From JAKAXG01 sp035702985 (GTDB lineage Bacteria; Actinomycetota; Acidimicrobiia; Acidimicrobiales; Palsa-688), in the NCBI GenBank assembly GCA_035702985.1, contig DASSZD010000004.1, positions 1 to 29,853 on the forward strand: 29,853 nt of DNA. Reading direction: 5' to 3'. Shown one piece after another: positions 22,278-28,465 of this stretch. Within the stretch, counting starts at the first letter, position 1. Every line of letters starts with the position of its first letter. Below the pieces are notes generated by a model. The model saw only the letters and a program-made list of their open reading frames with translations, was not told where the DNA came from and made no database searches. The position numbers and the translations under genes were made by a program.

Positions 22278-23445
22278 GGTCGGGCCGGCGGTCGAACACC
22301 GTGACCACCTCGACGTGGGGGGTGTGAGGGAACAGGTCCACCGGGGTCACCGCCGTCAGGCGGTAGCCGGCCCGCTCGAGCAGCCCGGCGTCGCGTCCCA
22401 GGCTGGCGGCGTCGCAGCTGACCAGCACCACCCTCCGGGCCCCGCTGGCCGTCACCACCTCCACCCCCCGGCGGCCCAGCCCGTTGCGGCTGGGGTCGGC
22501 CACCACCAGCCCGGCCGGCCCGGGCCGCCAGCCGGTCACGTCGGCCCGGACCACCCGCACCCCGAGGTGGCGCAGGTTGTGGCGGGCGTCGGCCACCGAG
22601 GCCGACGCCCCCTCCACGGCGGTGACCCGCCAACCCCGGTCGGCCAGCAACCCGGCGAACAGTCCCACCCCGCTGTAGAGGTCCAGGGCGTCGCCCGACC
22701 CGGGTGCCGGATCGTTGGCGGCGGCGTCCAGCACCAGCCGGGCCAGGGCGTCCACCCCGTCGGGGCGGGTCTGGAAGAACGAGCGGGCCGAGATGCGCCA
22801 GGCCCGGCCGGCCGCCTGCTCGTGGAAGAAGTCGGGACGCACGTCGGCCGGGACGTCCACCGGGACCCCGGCGGGCAGCGGGGCGGCCATCCTCTCCCCG
22901 GTCCGGGCCCCGCAGCGCAGTATGACCTCCTCGGCCCCGTCGTAGCGCCGGCCGGCGACCAGGTCGGAGAGCAGCGGGTGGACGACCAGACAGCCGTCCA
23001 CCCCCACCGGCTGGTTGGAGCCGGCCCGGCGCAGCGCCGCCCGGCCGTCGAGCACCGCCGCCCTGAGCGTGGTCCGGTACGACCACGGTTCGAGGGCCAC
23101 CGTGGGCCGCAGCGGGGGTGACGCCACGCCCCCGATGCGCCTGAGAGAATCGGTGACGATGTCCTCCTTGAGCCGGCGCTGGGCGTCGATCGCCACGTGC
23201 TGCCACCGGCAGCCGCCGCACCCCTCGGCCACGTGGCGGCACGGGGCCTCCCGGCGGTCGGGGGACGCCTCCAGGACCTCCAGCACCGTCCCGGACGCGT
23301 AGGTGGGCCGTTCGGATCCGATGGCCACCCTCACCCGCTCGCCGGGCAGGGCGTCGGCCACGAAGACCACCCGGCCGGAATCCTCCCGGGCCACGGCCCG
23401 CCCGTCGGGGGACACGCCCGTGGTCCACAGATCGGCCTCGGTCAT
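22264..23445 (-). CDS. TrmA/RumA-family RNA (uracil-5-)-methyltransferase
   Basis: A 393-residue SAM-dependent enzyme expected to methylate C5 of a uridine in 23S rRNA or tRNA. An N-terminal TRAM-like domain (~5-60: TTGVSPDGRAVAREDSGRVVFVADALPGERV) is followed by iron-sulfur cysteines C69, C76 and C79 (CRHVAEGCGGC). The SAM-binding segment is ALDLYSGVGLFAGLLADRG. The catalytic Cys sits in VLVSCDAASLGRD, where most relatives read SCNPATLARD. ATG at 23445. A leaderless 8-codon ORF seems to precede and overlap it as ATGA. In Mycobacterium tuberculosis a relative (Rv2689c) neighbours the KimA-like transporter gene; here four genes separate the two. Position specificity cannot be decided. Confidence 0.9.
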   Translation of the reverse strand: MTEADLWTTGVSPDGRAVAREDSGRVVFVADALPGERVRVAIGSERPTYASGTVLEVLEASPDRREAPCRHVAEGCGGCRWQHVAIDAQRRLKEDIVTDSLRRIGGVASPPLRPTVALEPWSYRTTLRAAVLDGRAALRRAGSNQPVGVDGCLVVHPLLSDLVAGRRYDGAEEVILRCGARTGERMAAPLPAGVPVDVPADVRPDFFHEQAAGRAWRISARSFFQTRPDGVDALARLVLDAAANDPAPGSGDALDLYSGVGLFAGLLADRGWRVTAVEGASASVADARHNLRHLGVRVVRADVTGWRPGPAGLVVADPSRNGLGRRGVEVVTASGARRVVLVSCDAASLGRDAGLLERAGYRLTAVTPVDLFPHTPHVEVVTVFDRRPDPGPG

Positions 23446-23468
23446 CGAGGTCGGGGCGGCCGGCGCAT
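23442..23468 (-). CDS. Predicted 8-codon leader ORF before the methyltransferase
   Basis: ATG at 23468 begins MRRPPRPR and stops at TGA 23444-23442, overlapping the methyltransferase ATG as ATGA. The ATG stands exactly 6 nt after TACACT (23480-23475), the same leaderless geometry seen before full genes in this window. If transcription starts there, ribosomes would first translate this Arg/Pro-rich peptide and could then restart on the main gene. The peptide contains a PP pair and five arginines, which can slow ribosomes. A prediction from sequence; if transcription starts elsewhere it is meaningless. Confidence 0.35.
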   Translation of the reverse strand: MRRPPRPR

Positions 23469-23474
23469 CCGGCC

Positions 23475-23480
23475 AGTGTA
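23475..23480 (-). promoter_or_regulatory. Predicted -10 for the leader ORF and methyltransferase
   Basis: TACACT on the minus strand, 6 nt before the leader ATG (23468) and 29 nt before the methyltransferase ATG. Confidence 0.45.
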
Positions 23481-23577
23481 GGGACCGCCTCCGGCGCTGG
23501 ATCCGGCCGAGGTGGGTATGACCCAAGCGGCGCGACCCCGACGGGCCCGAAGCTCGCAATCGACCAAGGAGACTCTC

Positions 23578-24987
23578 ATGCCCGACGACCGCCTGGTGCC
23601 CGCACCGACGGTGTTCATGCTCTTCGGCGCCACCGGCGACCTGGCCCACCGGCTGGTGCTCCCGGCGTTCTTCCGGCTGGCCCAGGCCGGGCTGCTGCCC
23701 GAGGACTGGCGGCTGGTCGGTAACGGCCGGGGGGACGTGTCCCACGAGAACTTCCAGGACCGGGTACGCCGGAGCCTCGAGGAGTTCGGGCCCAAGCCGT
23801 CGGAAGGCCCGTGGGAGGAGTTCCGGTCCCGGCTTCGTTTCGCCGGCGGCGGCTTCGACGCCGACGACCCCGGCAGCCTGCTGGACGTGCTGGGCGAGGC
23901 CCAGGCGGAGCTGGGCGGCGACGCCCAGCTGGTGCACTACTTCGCGGTGCCGCCCTCGGCGTTCGAGAAGCTGACCGAGGGCATCGGCGAGCACGGCCTG
24001 GCCGAGAGGTCGAGGGTGGTCTACGAGAAGCCGTTCGGGACCTCCCTGGAGTCGTTCCGGGATCTGGACCACACCGCCCACTCGGTGTTCGAGGAGCAGC
24101 AGATCTACCGGATCGACCATTTCCTCGGCAAGGAGGCCACCCAGTCCATCCATGTGGCCCGCTTCGGCAACGGGCTGTTCTCCAGCGTGTGGGACCGCGA
24201 GCACATCGAGAGCGTCCAGATCGACGTCCCCGAGACCCTGGACGTGGGGATGAGAGCCGGGTTCTACGACTCCACCGGGGCCATCCTGGACATGCTGGTC
24301 ACCCATCTGTTCCAGCTGGCCGGTGAGGTGTCCATGCGCACCCCCGAGTCGCTGGATCCCGAGCACGTGGCCCGGGCCCGGGAGGAGGTCATCGGCTGCT
24401 TCCGCCCGCTCACCTACGAGGACGTGGTGGTCGGCCAGTACGAGGGCTACCGCGACACCGAGGGGATCCCCGCCGACTCGCGCACCGAGACGTTCGTGGC
24501 CGCCCGCCTGTGGGTGGACAACGACCGCTGGAAGGGGGTGCCGTTCCTGCTCCGCACCGGCAAGTGCATGGCCGAGAGCCACCAGCGGGTGAGCATCCGG
24601 TTCAAGGAACCGGCCGAGACCATGGCCGGCCTCCCCATGGGGGCCAACACGCTGAGCTTCGAGCTGTCCGGCGACGGGGAGATCGACCTGTCCCTGGTGA
24701 CCAAGAAGCCGGGACCGACCGGGGACCTGGCCCCGGCGTCGGCCCGGCTGCCGTTCGGGCAGGCGTTCCACACGCCGGCCCTGCCCGCCTACTCCCGCCT
24801 CATACACGACGTGCTGCTGGGGGACCGCTCCCTGTTCACCCGGCCGGACGGCCTGCGCCACGTGTGGGAGGTGGCGGGCGGCCTGCTCGGCGATCGCCCG
24901 CAGCCGATCATCTACCCCAGGGGCTCGTGGGGCCCGAGGGAGGCGGCGGCCCTGGCCGGCCCGAAGGGATGGATCCTGGGCCAGTAG
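23578..24987 (+). CDS. zwf: Glucose-6-phosphate 1-dehydrogenase
   Basis: A 469-residue enzyme oxidising glucose 6-phosphate to 6-phosphogluconolactone, supplying NADPH and entry to the pentose phosphate pathway. The nucleotide-binding motif FGATGDLAHRLVLPA is at about 16-30. VVYEKPFG and the active-site RIDHFLGKEATQSI (178-191) follow, with Phe where most have Tyr. NGLFSSVWDREHIESVQIDVPE, GFYDSTGAILDMLVTHLFQL and VPFLLRTGKCMAE are also standard. ATG at 23578 has the best ribosome binding site in this part of the window (AAGGAG, 6 nt spacing). It stands alone: opcA, pgl, tal and gnd are not beside it. NADPH from this enzyme could serve FabG. A strong hairpin follows at 25021. Confidence 0.95.
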   Translation: MPDDRLVPAPTVFMLFGATGDLAHRLVLPAFFRLAQAGLLPEDWRLVGNGRGDVSHENFQDRVRRSLEEFGPKPSEGPWEEFRSRLRFAGGGFDADDPGSLLDVLGEAQAELGGDAQLVHYFAVPPSAFEKLTEGIGEHGLAERSRVVYEKPFGTSLESFRDLDHTAHSVFEEQQIYRIDHFLGKEATQSIHVARFGNGLFSSVWDREHIESVQIDVPETLDVGMRAGFYDSTGAILDMLVTHLFQLAGEVSMRTPESLDPEHVARAREEVIGCFRPLTYEDVVVGQYEGYRDTEGIPADSRTETFVAARLWVDNDRWKGVPFLLRTGKCMAESHQRVSIRFKEPAETMAGLPMGANTLSFELSGDGEIDLSLVTKKPGPTGDLAPASARLPFGQAFHTPALPAYSRLIHDVLLGDRSLFTRPDGLRHVWEVAGGLLGDRPQPIIYPRGSWGPREAAALAGPKGWILGQ

Positions 24988-25020
24988 GCCGCCCACCGGG
25001 GCCGGGCCCCAGCCGCCCGG

Positions 25021-25056
25021 CCACCGGTCCGCCCCGGGGGGCGGGCGGGCCGGTGG
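25021..25056 (+). terminator. Hairpin terminator after zwf
   Basis: Outer stem CCACCGG (25021-25027) with CCGGTGG (25050-25056), inner stem CCGCCCC (25029-25035) with GGGGCGG (25038-25044). It starts 34 nt after the zwf stop. No T tract. It isolates zwf from the ABC operon. Confidence 0.6.
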
Positions 25057-25220
25057 GGGCGGGCTGTCCGATCGACGCTACGGGCCGGGCGGGCGACCCG
25101 TGTAGAGCCGAACGTCCCCTCACCCCGGACCGGAATCCGGCACTGTGACCACCGGCCCTGCCGCGGGTCGGTGCGGCGGGCCCACAATCCGTTCATCGGA
25201 CGCGCCGGGAGGCGAACGGG

Positions 25221-25316
25221 ATGAACGAGGCTTGGCTGGCGGTTCTGCTCTTCTGGGCAGCAGCCATGGTGGTACTGGGCGCCGTCATCGTCCGGGCCCG
25301 CAGGCAGCATTCATGA
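25221..25316 (+). CDS. Small single-pass membrane protein (31 residues) of the ABC operon
   Basis: ATG at 25221 opens a 31-codon frame ending in TGA at 25314-25316. A strong ribosome binding site (GGGAGG, 25207-25212, 8 nt spacing) precedes it, and the stop overlaps the permease ATG as ATGA. The peptide begins MNEAWLAVLLFWAAAM, continues VVLGAVIV and ends RARRQHS: one hydrophobic helix of about 20 residues followed by basic residues, predicting N-out, C-in. I recognise no family. Its position as first gene of the transporter operon suggests a subunit, stabiliser or regulator of the permease. Alternatively it is mainly a leader that delivers ribosomes to the permease start, which has no ribosome binding site of its own. 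Confidence 0.65.
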   Translation: MNEAWLAVLLFWAAAMVVLGAVIVRARRQHS

Positions 25317-26464
25317 TCGTCGACCGACGCCGTCGCCGGGGCGGGCTGTCGTTCCTGCGGCTGATCTTCCGCGACCTCGAGACCAAGAAGGTGCGCACCG
25401 GGCTGACCGCGGCGGCGGTGGCCATAAGCGTGATGGCCATCGTGACCCTGACGGTGGTCACCGACAGCCTGCAGAAGTCCGCCGCCTCGGTCCTCCAGAC
25501 CGGCAACGCCGATTTCACGGTGGCCCAGAAGGGGGCCCCGGACCTGCTCAACAGCGTGGTCACCGAAACCCAGGTGGCCCAGATCACCTCCACCCCCGGC
25601 GTCCAGAGCGCCGTCGGGGTGCTGGTCACCACCACCAGGCTGGACGCCTCCCACCCGGTGTTCCTGGAGATCGGGGTCAGCCCGAACGCCCTGCAGACCT
25701 TCGGGGTGCAGGTGCTGACCGGCCGGCCGTACGGGGCGCTGGCGCCCGACGAGATCATGCTGGGCTGGCAGGCAGCCGACTCCCTGCACAAGCACGTCGG
25801 CGACACCATCAGCTTCGACCACTCCACCTTCCGGGTGGTGGGCCTGTACTCCATCAAGCAGGTGTTCGGCGACGAGGCGTCGATGCTGCCGCTGATCCCG
25901 CTCCAGGCGGCGGAACGCAAGCCCGGCACCGTCACCCTCATCGCCGTCAAGGTCACGCCGGGCACGTCGATCGAGGCGGTGCGCCACCGCATCGAGTCCG
26001 AGCACCCCAACCTGGCGACGGTCCGGCTGGCCAGCGAGTACGGCCGGGTGGACCGGAACATCACGTTCCTCAACGCCGCCCGGACCGGGGCGACCAGCAT
26101 CGCCCTGCTGATCGGGGTGATCATCGTCATGAACACCATGCTCCTGTCGTTCATCGAGAGGATCCGGGAGTTCGGCCTGCTGCGGGCCCTGGGCTGGAGC
26201 CGGCAGCGACTGGTGAGCCTGGTCATGGGCGAGGCACTGGGCATGAGCATCCTGGGGGCGGCGGGGGGCGTGGCCCTGGCCTTCCTGCTCACCGCCGCGC
26301 TGGCCCACCTGTCATCGCTGCAGGGGCTGCTGGAGCCGCAGTACTCGGCGTCCACGTTCCTCATCGCCCTGTACAGCGCGGTGGGTATCGGGCTGCTGGC
26401 CGCCCTGTACCCGTGCCTGAGAGCGGCGTTCCTCAGACCCGGCGACGCCCTGCGGAGGGAATGA
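25313..26464 (+). CDS. FtsX/MacB-type ABC transporter permease
   Basis: A 383-residue permease with the four-helix layout of the type VII (MacB/LolCE) family. The first membrane helix (~31-50) follows RDLETKKVRTGLTAAAVAISV. A large extracytoplasmic domain (~51-258) comes next. Three helices fill the C-terminal part (~262-282, ~303-330, ~350-372), including the conserved IREFGLLRALGWSRQRLVSLVMGEALGMSILG. These systems are mechanotransmission exporters or lipoprotein/peptide extractors rather than simple pumps. ATG at 25313 overlaps the small membrane protein's stop (ATGA). Its own stop overlaps the ATPase start (ATGA, 26461-26464). Four-nt overlaps on both sides imply translational coupling. 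Substrate unknown; the following protease may act on the same client or stress. Confidence 0.92.
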   Translation: MIVDRRRRRGGLSFLRLIFRDLETKKVRTGLTAAAVAISVMAIVTLTVVTDSLQKSAASVLQTGNADFTVAQKGAPDLLNSVVTETQVAQITSTPGVQSAVGVLVTTTRLDASHPVFLEIGVSPNALQTFGVQVLTGRPYGALAPDEIMLGWQAADSLHKHVGDTISFDHSTFRVVGLYSIKQVFGDEASMLPLIPLQAAERKPGTVTLIAVKVTPGTSIEAVRHRIESEHPNLATVRLASEYGRVDRNITFLNAARTGATSIALLIGVIIVMNTMLLSFIERIREFGLLRALGWSRQRLVSLVMGEALGMSILGAAGGVALAFLLTAALAHLSSLQGLLEPQYSASTFLIALYSAVGIGLLAALYPCLRAAFLRPGDALRRE

Positions 26465-27159
26465 CCATGGACGAGACCCCCCTGCTCAGCGCCCGGCAGG
26501 TGACCAAGGAGTTCGTGTCCGGCCACCGGGCCCTGGACTCCGTGGACCTGGACCTGCGCCCCGGTGAATGGACCGCCGTCACCGGGCCGTCCGGGGCCGG
26601 GAAGTCCACGCTGCTGCAGCTGTTCGCGGCCCTGGAGACCCCCACCTCCGGCCGGGTCCTGTACCGGGGGAGGGACCTGGCCGACACCGACGTGGACGCC
26701 TACCGGCGCCGGTCCGTGGGGATCGTGTTCCAGCTGCACAACCTCCTCCCCCACCTCGACATCCGGGAGAACCTGGAGGTGGCCATGTACGGCACCCATC
26801 TCGGCCGCCGGGCCCGGGCGGCGCGGATCGACGCCCTGATCCACGACGTGGACCTGGTCGAGCAGCAGGGGCGGAAACCCCCGCAACTGTCCGGCGGCGA
26901 GCGGCAGCGGGCCGCCATAGCCCGGGCCCTGGTCAACGACCCGGAGGTGCTCCTGGCCGACGAGCCCACCGGCAGCCTCGACCCGGCCCAGGTGCAACGC
27001 CTGGTCGCCCTGGTCGAGCGTCACATGGCCGACCGGCAGATGGCCGTGCTGATGGTCACCCACGACCGCGACGTGGCCGCCCGGGCCCGCCGCCGGGTGG
27101 TCCTGGACCACGGCCGGCTGACCGAGCCGGATGTGCCCGTCCCGGTGGGGCCGCAGTGA
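26461..27159 (+). CDS. MacB/LolD-type ABC transporter ATPase
   Basis: A 232-residue ATP-binding subunit that powers the adjacent permease. Walker A GPSGAGKST is at 42-50, the Q-loop at Q91 (VFQLHNLLPHLD), the signature LSGGERQR at 143-150, Walker B VLLADEPTGSLD at 163-174 and the switch His at 201 (MVTHD). The sequence is of the LolD/MacB type. Two starts are close: ATG at 26461 overlaps the permease stop as ATGA, and ATG at 26467 has better spacing (8 nt) from GGAGG (26454-26458). The first is given because the other two junctions in the operon use the same overlap. Its stop overlaps the protease GTG (GTGA, 27156-27159). Confidence 0.93.
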   Translation: MTMDETPLLSARQVTKEFVSGHRALDSVDLDLRPGEWTAVTGPSGAGKSTLLQLFAALETPTSGRVLYRGRDLADTDVDAYRRRSVGIVFQLHNLLPHLDIRENLEVAMYGTHLGRRARAARIDALIHDVDLVEQQGRKPPQLSGGERQRAAIARALVNDPEVLLADEPTGSLDPAQVQRLVALVERHMADRQMAVLMVTHDRDVAARARRRVVLDHGRLTEPDVPVPVGPQ

Positions 27160-28274
27160 GCCGGGCCCCCCGACCCCCGCTCCCGGGCCGGTCCCGGGCC
27201 CCACGGGCGTACCGCCGGCCGGCGGGCGGGTGGCGGCGGGCGGCCGACGTCGGCGTGGCGGCGGCCATCGTGGTGGCCGTCGCCGGGTGCACCTCGACGT
27301 CGCACCGCTCGGGGGGGACCGGTCCGTCCACCACCTCCACCGTCAAGCCGGCGGCGGCCCAGTCGGCGGCCGACCTGGAGCAGACCTACGTGAAGGTCGT
27401 GGCCAGGGTCCGCCCCGAGGTGGTGCAGATCTCCACCTCCGAGGGGCTGGGATCGGGCGTGGTGTACGACACCCGGGGCGACATCGTCACCAACGCCCAC
27501 GTGGTGGGCACCGCCACCAGCTTCACGGTGCGGTTCCTGTCCGGCCAGACCGTGCCGGCGACAGTCGTCGGCGTGTACGCCCCCGACGATCTGGCGGTGA
27601 TCCGGGTGCAGGGGGCCCGGGACCTGTCACCGGCCACCTTCGGCGAATCCCGGACCCTGCAGGTGGGCGACATCGTGCTGGCCATCGGCAACCCGCTGGG
27701 CCTGAGCAGCTCGGTCACCGACGGCATCATCAGCTACAACGGCCGGCCGGTGAGCGAGGGCAACGGGGTCACGCTGGCGTCGACCATCCAGACCAGCGCC
27801 GCCATCAACCCCGGCAACAGCGGCGGCGCCCTGGCCGACCTGAACGGCGACGTCATCGGCATCCCGACCCTGGCCGCGGTCAACCAGCAGGGGGGCGGCG
27901 CGGCGGCCGGCATCGGATTCGCCATCCCCTCCGACACGGTGAAACTGATCGTCCCCCAGCTCATCGACTCCGGCCGGGTCACCCGCAGCGGCCGGGCCGC
28001 TCTGGGCATCTCCGCGGCCGATGCCGTCGGCAGCAGCGGTAACCCCGCCGGCGTGCAGATAGTCGGGGTCAACGCGTCCGGCCCGGCCGCCGCCGCCGGG
28101 ATCGTCGCCGGCGACGTCATCACCGCCGTGGGATCCACCCCGGTCACCAACCTGGCCGACCTGCAGGCCGCCCTGGCCCAGCTGGCCCCAGGCCAGCGGA
28201 CCACGCTGACCGTCGTCGACCAGTCCGGCAATCGCCGTGACGTCACCGTGGTCCTCGGCCAGCTGGCCGGCTGA
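27156..28274 (+). CDS. Lipoprotein HtrA-like serine protease with PDZ domain
   Basis: A 372-residue S1C protease. The N-terminus has many arginines, then a hydrophobic helix ending in the lipobox VAGC with Cys45, so the mature protein should be lipid-anchored on the outer face of the membrane. The triad is H115 (VTNAHVV), D145 (APDDLAVIRV) and S222 (INPGNSGGAL), with the normal GNSGG form. A PDZ domain follows (~285-368, VQIVGVNASGPAAAAGIVAGDVITAVG). GTG at 27156 overlaps the ATPase stop as GTGA, making it the fourth gene of the coupled operon. Pairing a MacB-type transporter with a lipoprotein protease suggests a joint envelope stress or processing function; this is inference. Confidence 0.9.
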   Translation: MSRAPRPPLPGRSRAPRAYRRPAGGWRRAADVGVAAAIVVAVAGCTSTSHRSGGTGPSTTSTVKPAAAQSAADLEQTYVKVVARVRPEVVQISTSEGLGSGVVYDTRGDIVTNAHVVGTATSFTVRFLSGQTVPATVVGVYAPDDLAVIRVQGARDLSPATFGESRTLQVGDIVLAIGNPLGLSSSVTDGIISYNGRPVSEGNGVTLASTIQTSAAINPGNSGGALADLNGDVIGIPTLAAVNQQGGGAAAGIGFAIPSDTVKLIVPQLIDSGRVTRSGRAALGISAADAVGSSGNPAGVQIVGVNASGPAAAAGIVAGDVITAVGSTPVTNLADLQAALAQLAPGQRTTLTVVDQSGNRRDVTVVLGQLAG

Positions 28275-28328
28275 ACGCTCCACAGGTCACCGGGAGGGCA
28301 ATTCGGCCTGACTAGGGTATCTAACCGG

Positions 28329-28368
28329 GGTGTCGCCTCCCGGATCTCAGGATTCTCACAGCGACACC
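28329..28368. promoter_or_regulatory. Long inverted repeat between the protease and MFS genes
   Basis: GGTGTCGC (28329-28336) pairs perfectly with GCGACACC (28361-28368) across 24 nt. The loop contains a smaller ATC/GAT pairing. It lies 55 nt after the protease stop and about 100 nt before the MFS start. It may be a terminator for the ABC operon, a structured 5-prime leader, or a spaced operator. The rest of the 28275-28465 gap shows no further clear signal except the palindrome at 28381. Confidence 0.4.
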
Positions 28369-28380
28369 TTCGTCGTAGCA

Positions 28381-28392
28381 AAGGTTGACCTT
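28381..28392. promoter_or_regulatory. Palindrome overlapping a -35-like TTGACC before the MFS gene
   Basis: AAGGT-TG-ACCTT (28381-28392) overlaps TTGACC (28385-28390). The matching -10 position (28408-28413, TGACAC) is poor, so the promoter is uncertain, but a repressor site over a -35 would fit a regulated transporter. Confidence 0.3.
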
Positions 28393-28465
28393 GCAGAGTG
28401 GCGGACATGACACGGTGGGCGACTGGGCCCCGTTCGAGGTGGGATCGGTTCGAGGAGGTCGCCCG

